Assembly (NCBI GenBank): GCA_022376925.1
Contig: JAIOJX010000026.1
Coordinates: 252,275,330 to 252,339,329 of the forward strand
From: Tragulus kanchil
Lineage: Eukaryota; Chordata; Mammalia; Artiodactyla; Tragulidae
Reading direction: 5' to 3'
DNA length: 64,000 bases
Part shown: piece after piece, positions 61,027-64,000 of the stretch
Position numbering within the stretch: the stretch's first letter is position 1
Layout: each line of letters starts with the position of its first letter
The notes under the pieces: generated by a model
What the model saw: only the letters and a program-made list of their open reading frames with translations
What the model was told of the DNA's origin: nothing
The model's database searches: none
Position numbers and translations under genes: made by a program

Positions 61027-61626
61027 CTGATTGGCTGTCATCAGATTCATCATCTTCCTCATCTTCCTCGCTTCTTCTTCATCATCTTCCTCTTCATCCT
61101 CATTTGAATCTTCAGAATCTTTGCTACTAAGAATGTCTGAATCTGTTCCTCTAAACTGTTCCACTAAAGATTTCGCAGGATGAGAGTGAGGCTGTATTTT
61201 TACTGTGTTTCCATTATTGCTAGCTGCTTTTTCCTTCCCGTGACTATGCAGTATGGGAGAGGCAGAGGGCATGACGGTTGTCTGATGGCCAGGGGTTCTT
61301 CTTCCACTTGTACTCAGATTTACAGGTGAGGGAAAAGGGGTGCTACTGGCAATAGCAATGTTTTCATTCACCTTACTCTGCATTTTAGTTTTGGTAAGTG
61401 CCAGAGGGGCTTCTTGAATGACACTCTGAATAACTCCATTTAGTTGGTGATTACCTAAAAGTGCATTTGTCAAGAATGGATTAGGGTTGTTTTCTAACGT
61501 CTGTTTTGGATGTGCTGGTGAACTAGAGGTGGGTTTGGGATTTGACAAAGCTGCAATAACCTTCTTTAGGCTCTTAGATGACTCCTGTTTCTTTAACTGA
61601 GCTGGGAATGTCTGTTTATATTGTTC
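61027..61626 (-). pseudogene. BAZ2B: Duplicate of the BAZ2B 601-nt exon with a one-base deletion
   Basis: This is near-identical to 62183-62783 but 600 nt long. One T (plus strand) is missing between 61070 and 61071 within the acidic repeat, shifting the frame so that the Glu/Asp run changes to a Lys/Arg/Met-rich tail. Just upstream of the acceptor (about 61632-61648) the expected intron is replaced by a T-rich stretch, and then the sequence that began at 60491 restarts. That is a duplication junction. I read this copy as an assembly duplicate with a sequence error, not as an independent exon or pseudogene of biological origin. Confidence 0.85.
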
Positions 61627-62182
61627 CTGTTGTAAAATTCTTTTTTTGGAACAAGAAAGAGAGTTAAAAGGAAATACAACAAGAAATTTAAAAAACAACT
61701 AGAAAGTGAGCCAAATTAAAATTAGGGGATAGTCCATATGTTTTTAAATAAATTCTGTGTTGCTAACAAATATTCATAGAGCTTTAGGTTTTTTGATATT
61801 TTCTGAATACAATTACAAATACAATCTTGCCTTTCTTCAAAATATCCAGTGAAACAATTTAACAAGTAACAGAAGAGATGAAAAAGAAAGAACAAATGAG
61901 TGGCCATGAATTACATGAAAATTAATCAAGCTTCTGAATTTCTTAATTCATGAATTATTTATATTTATTTTAAAGTTATTTGTTTAGTGTTAAATGAGTA
62001 AGTTGAGAACTTAAGATTTCCAATCCCAATTAGTCTTTCATTTTACCACTCAGTATAGAAAGGCAAATAGCTGTATGAAACACAGTGAATGACAATGATT
62101 TCAAATCTATGGATTAAGAACTTCTTTAAAATGTTCACATAGTATTTAGAGAAATACTTTAAACTTAAGAATAGAAAATAAC

Positions 62183-62783
62183 CTGATTGGCTGTCATCAG
62201 ATTCATCATCTTCCTCATCTTCCTCGTCTTCTTCTTCATCATCTTCCTCTTCATCCTCATTTGAATCTTCAGAATCTTTGCTACTAAGAATGTCTGAATC
62301 TGTTCCTCTAAACTGTTCCACTAAAGATTTCGCAGGATGAGAGTGAGGCTGTATTTTTACTGTGTTTCCATTATTGCTAGCTGCTTTTTCCTTCCCGTGA
62401 CTATGCAGTATGGGAGAGGCAGAGGGCATGACGGTTGTCTGATGGCCAGGGGTTCTTCTTCCACTTGTACTCAGATTTACAGGTGAGGGAAAAGGGGTGC
62501 TACTGGCAATAGCAATGTTTTCATTCACCTTACTCTGCATTTTAGTTTTGGTAAGTGCCAGAGGGGCTTCTTGAATGACACTCTGAATAACTCCATTTAG
62601 TTGGTGATTACCTAAAAGTGCATTTGTCAAGAATGGATTAGGGTTGTTTTCTAACGTCTGTTTTGGATGTGCTGGTGAACTAGAGGTGGGTTTGGGATTT
62701 GACAAAGCTGCAATAACCTTCTTTAGGCTCTTAGATGACTCCTGTTTCTTTAACTGAGCTGGGAATGTCTGTTTATATTGTTC
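62183..62783 (-). CDS. BAZ2B: BAZ2B exon: Ser/Pro-rich to acidic segment (601 nt, intact copy)
   Basis: The acceptor is TTTCAACAG before GAACAATAT and the donor is CAATCAG before GTTATTTTC. The exon starts in phase 0 and leaves one base (G) over. It codes 200 residues, starting EQYKQTFPAQLKKQE. A Ser/Pro/Thr-rich low-complexity stretch with STSGRRTPG and PSASPILHS follows, then KSLVEQFRGTDSD, and finally an almost pure Asp/Glu run ending DESDDSQS. Such segments upstream of the MBD are known in BAZ2B and are probably disordered. Of three copies in the window this is the only complete, in-frame one. The others are 61027-61626, which has a one-base deletion, and 63524-63907, which is cut at its 3' side. 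All three sit in overlapping tandem duplications. Confidence 0.95.
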
Positions 62784-64000
62784 CTGTTGAAACATAAAGT
62801 AAAATACAACACAATAATGTATCACAAGAATAAAGATGCCTTTTTGCATCTGTCAACAACTAGCAACATTCAAATTTAACTTATGACATTTAAGTGCTAT
62901 GAAAGTAGTGGAAGTGATGACTAGTTGCTGATTGAACCTTGCTGAAAGTCAATCAGTCCTTCTCAAAATACATGCTTCCTGACTGCTCCCCTCTTATTTC
63001 TTCAGCTCCCATTTTTCTCAGTAACCCAAACTTGAAACCCTAAACACATCTTCTACTTTTCTTTTGTCTAAGTCAACCATATTAATACTACATGCTTTGG
63101 ATTCTTTCACTGAGATACTGCTCAAATTTAAGTCATACTATCACTTTTTCCTACCCAACTTTTGATACATGCGTACGCCAAGGGCAGTTTTCTAATATAA
63201 GCTGTATTTTAGTAGCTCTTTGGTCAAAACCTTTAGTGCTTCTTTCACCATTGCCAACTTTATAAACCCTAAACACTTCTATCTGATGCTCAAATTACTT
63301 TCCAAGTAGCCACTAACATACCATTGTAGTCCAACGGGACTATTCGTCACGCCCAGCACATGTCATATAGTATTTTCACCATTGCCACATTTTGCTATAA
63401 TCATTTTCTCTGCATAAAATGTCTTCCACTAATAAATTTCAAGATGAAATCCTGTTTATTATTCAAAATCCAACTCAAGATTTTTTCTTCTCTGCTTTCC
63501 ATCAAAATTAGTTTTGGTTTTTTACTATGCAGTATGGGAGAGGCAGAGGGCATGACGGTTGTCTGATGGCCAGGGGTTCTTCTTCCACTTGTACTCAGAT
63601 TTACAGGTGAGGGAAAAGGGGTGCTACTGGCAATAGCAATGTTTTCATTCACCTTACTCTGCATTTTAGTTTTGGTAAGTGCCAGAGGGGCTTCTTGAAT
63701 GACACTCTGAATAACTCCATTTAGTTGGTGATTACCTAAAAGTGCATTTGTCAAGAATGGATTAGGGTTGTTTTCTAACGTCTGTTTTGGATGTGCTGGT
63801 GAACTAGAGGTGGGTTTGGGATTTGACAAAGCTGCAATAACCTTCTTTAGGCTCTTAGATGACTCCTGTTTCTTTAACTGAGCTGGGAATGTCTGTTTAT
63901 ATTGTTCCTGTTGAAACATAAAGTAAAATACAACACAATAATGTATCACAAGAATAAAGATGCCTTTTTGCATCTGTCAACAACTAGCAACATTCAAATT
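62784..64000 (-). other. BAZ2B intron upstream of the 601-nt exon
   Basis: Pyrimidine-rich sequence in 62940-63490 faintly resembles an old L2-type relic in minus orientation, but I cannot support a firm call. From 63524 the sequence is a repeat of 62400 onward, to the window edge. Confidence 0.6.
63524..63907 (-). pseudogene. BAZ2B: Partial third copy of the BAZ2B 601-nt exon
   Basis: This matches 62400-62783 at an offset of 1124 bp. It holds the 5' part of the exon, from EQYKQTF to PSASPILHS, then breaks at 63524 into unrelated sequence (poly-T and ATCAAAATTAG), losing the acidic end and the donor site. It belongs to the tandem duplication that continues past the right edge of the window. 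If used in a gene model it would be spliced wrongly because it has no donor. Confidence 0.88.

Larger units (their letters stand above)
60491..62789. repeat. Tandem duplication 17 (period 1156), duplicates the 601-nt exon
   Basis: 60491 to about 61632 matches 61647-62789. The first copy has a one-base deletion in the acidic coding repeat (after 61070). Confidence 0.96.
17099..64000 (-). other. BAZ2B: BAZ2B gene, internal part (both ends outside window)
   Basis: Twelve exons on the minus strand join in phase into about 592 codons that I recognise as BAZ2B. They run from the Ser/Pro and acidic region, through the MBD/TAM domain and AT-hook-like motifs, into a long Lys/Glu/Arg/Gln coiled coil. 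BAZ2B is known as a nuclear accessory subunit of ISWI (SMARCA1/SMARCA5) remodelling complexes; its PHD finger and bromodomain read histone H3 tails. Those C-terminal domains and the DDT domain are coded further left, outside the window, as are the promoter and first exons on the right. Every junction used is GT-AG. Five exons appear more than once because they fall in the about 1.1-kb tandem duplications described separately; a correct model uses each once. Identity is very sure; local copy number is not trustworthy. Confidence 0.95.
62400..64000. repeat. Tandem duplication 18 (period 1124), cut by the window end
   Basis: 62400-62876 matches 63524-64000. It starts within the 601-nt BAZ2B exon and runs past the right edge. 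Confidence 0.95.

Noticed and set aside
1..64000. Real segmental duplication or a new amplification system
   Set aside because: Blocks share only their size, not their sequence or ends, and errors gather at the joins; an assembly cause is far more likely. Raw reads would settle it.

Overview
This is ruminant (cud-chewing artiodactyl) nuclear DNA. The evidence is a BovB (RTE) LINE tail, many Bov-tA/Bov-A2 type SINEs, CHR-type tRNA-Glu SINEs and ruminant L1 copies in AT-rich intronic sequence. The species cannot be fixed from the window. One protein gene is present: the middle of BAZ2B (bromodomain adjacent to zinc finger 2B, a subunit of ISWI chromatin remodellers) on the minus strand. It is open at both ends, so the promoter, first exons, last exons, DDT, PHD and bromodomain lie outside.

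Layout in transcription order (right to left): a 601-nt exon coding a Ser/Pro-rich then Asp/Glu-rich segment (62183-62783); a 294-nt acidic/Ser-rich exon (59150-59443); the MBD/TAM-domain exons (57990-58050, 55942-56050, 55564-55665 and the start of 43678-43888); a GRPPN AT-hook-like segment in 43678-43888; then a chain of small exons coding a charged coiled coil (32751-32843, 32577-32638, 26431-26496, 23597-23662, 19773-19817, 17099-17164). All junctions are GT-AG, and phases join into one frame of about 592 codons. The leftmost 17 kb is intron with no exon I recognise. An extra 27-nt exon-like segment with good splice sites and matching phase lies at 52457-52483, between the MBD exons.

The dominant oddity is not a gene. 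Eighteen unrelated places each carry a direct tandem duplication with a period of about 1.08-1.18 kb, so roughly 20 of the 64 kb is redundant. Copies are nearly identical, differing mostly by homopolymer and small indels close to the junctions. One size at 18 unrelated loci is best explained by contig or read overlaps kept twice (possibly also allelic copies), not by biology. The artefact duplicates five BAZ2B exons, and the largest exon appears nearly three times. Read literally, the window would give a false exon structure.

Other structure: a three-deep nest of L1 insertions (about 35810-41100) whose innermost copy keeps a long open ORF2 frame; a 397-bp tandem duplication inside that nest; five loci of a GC-rich tRNA-derived SINE with clear target-site duplications; an MLT1-type LTR, a MER2-type DNA transposon, and MIR/L2 relics.
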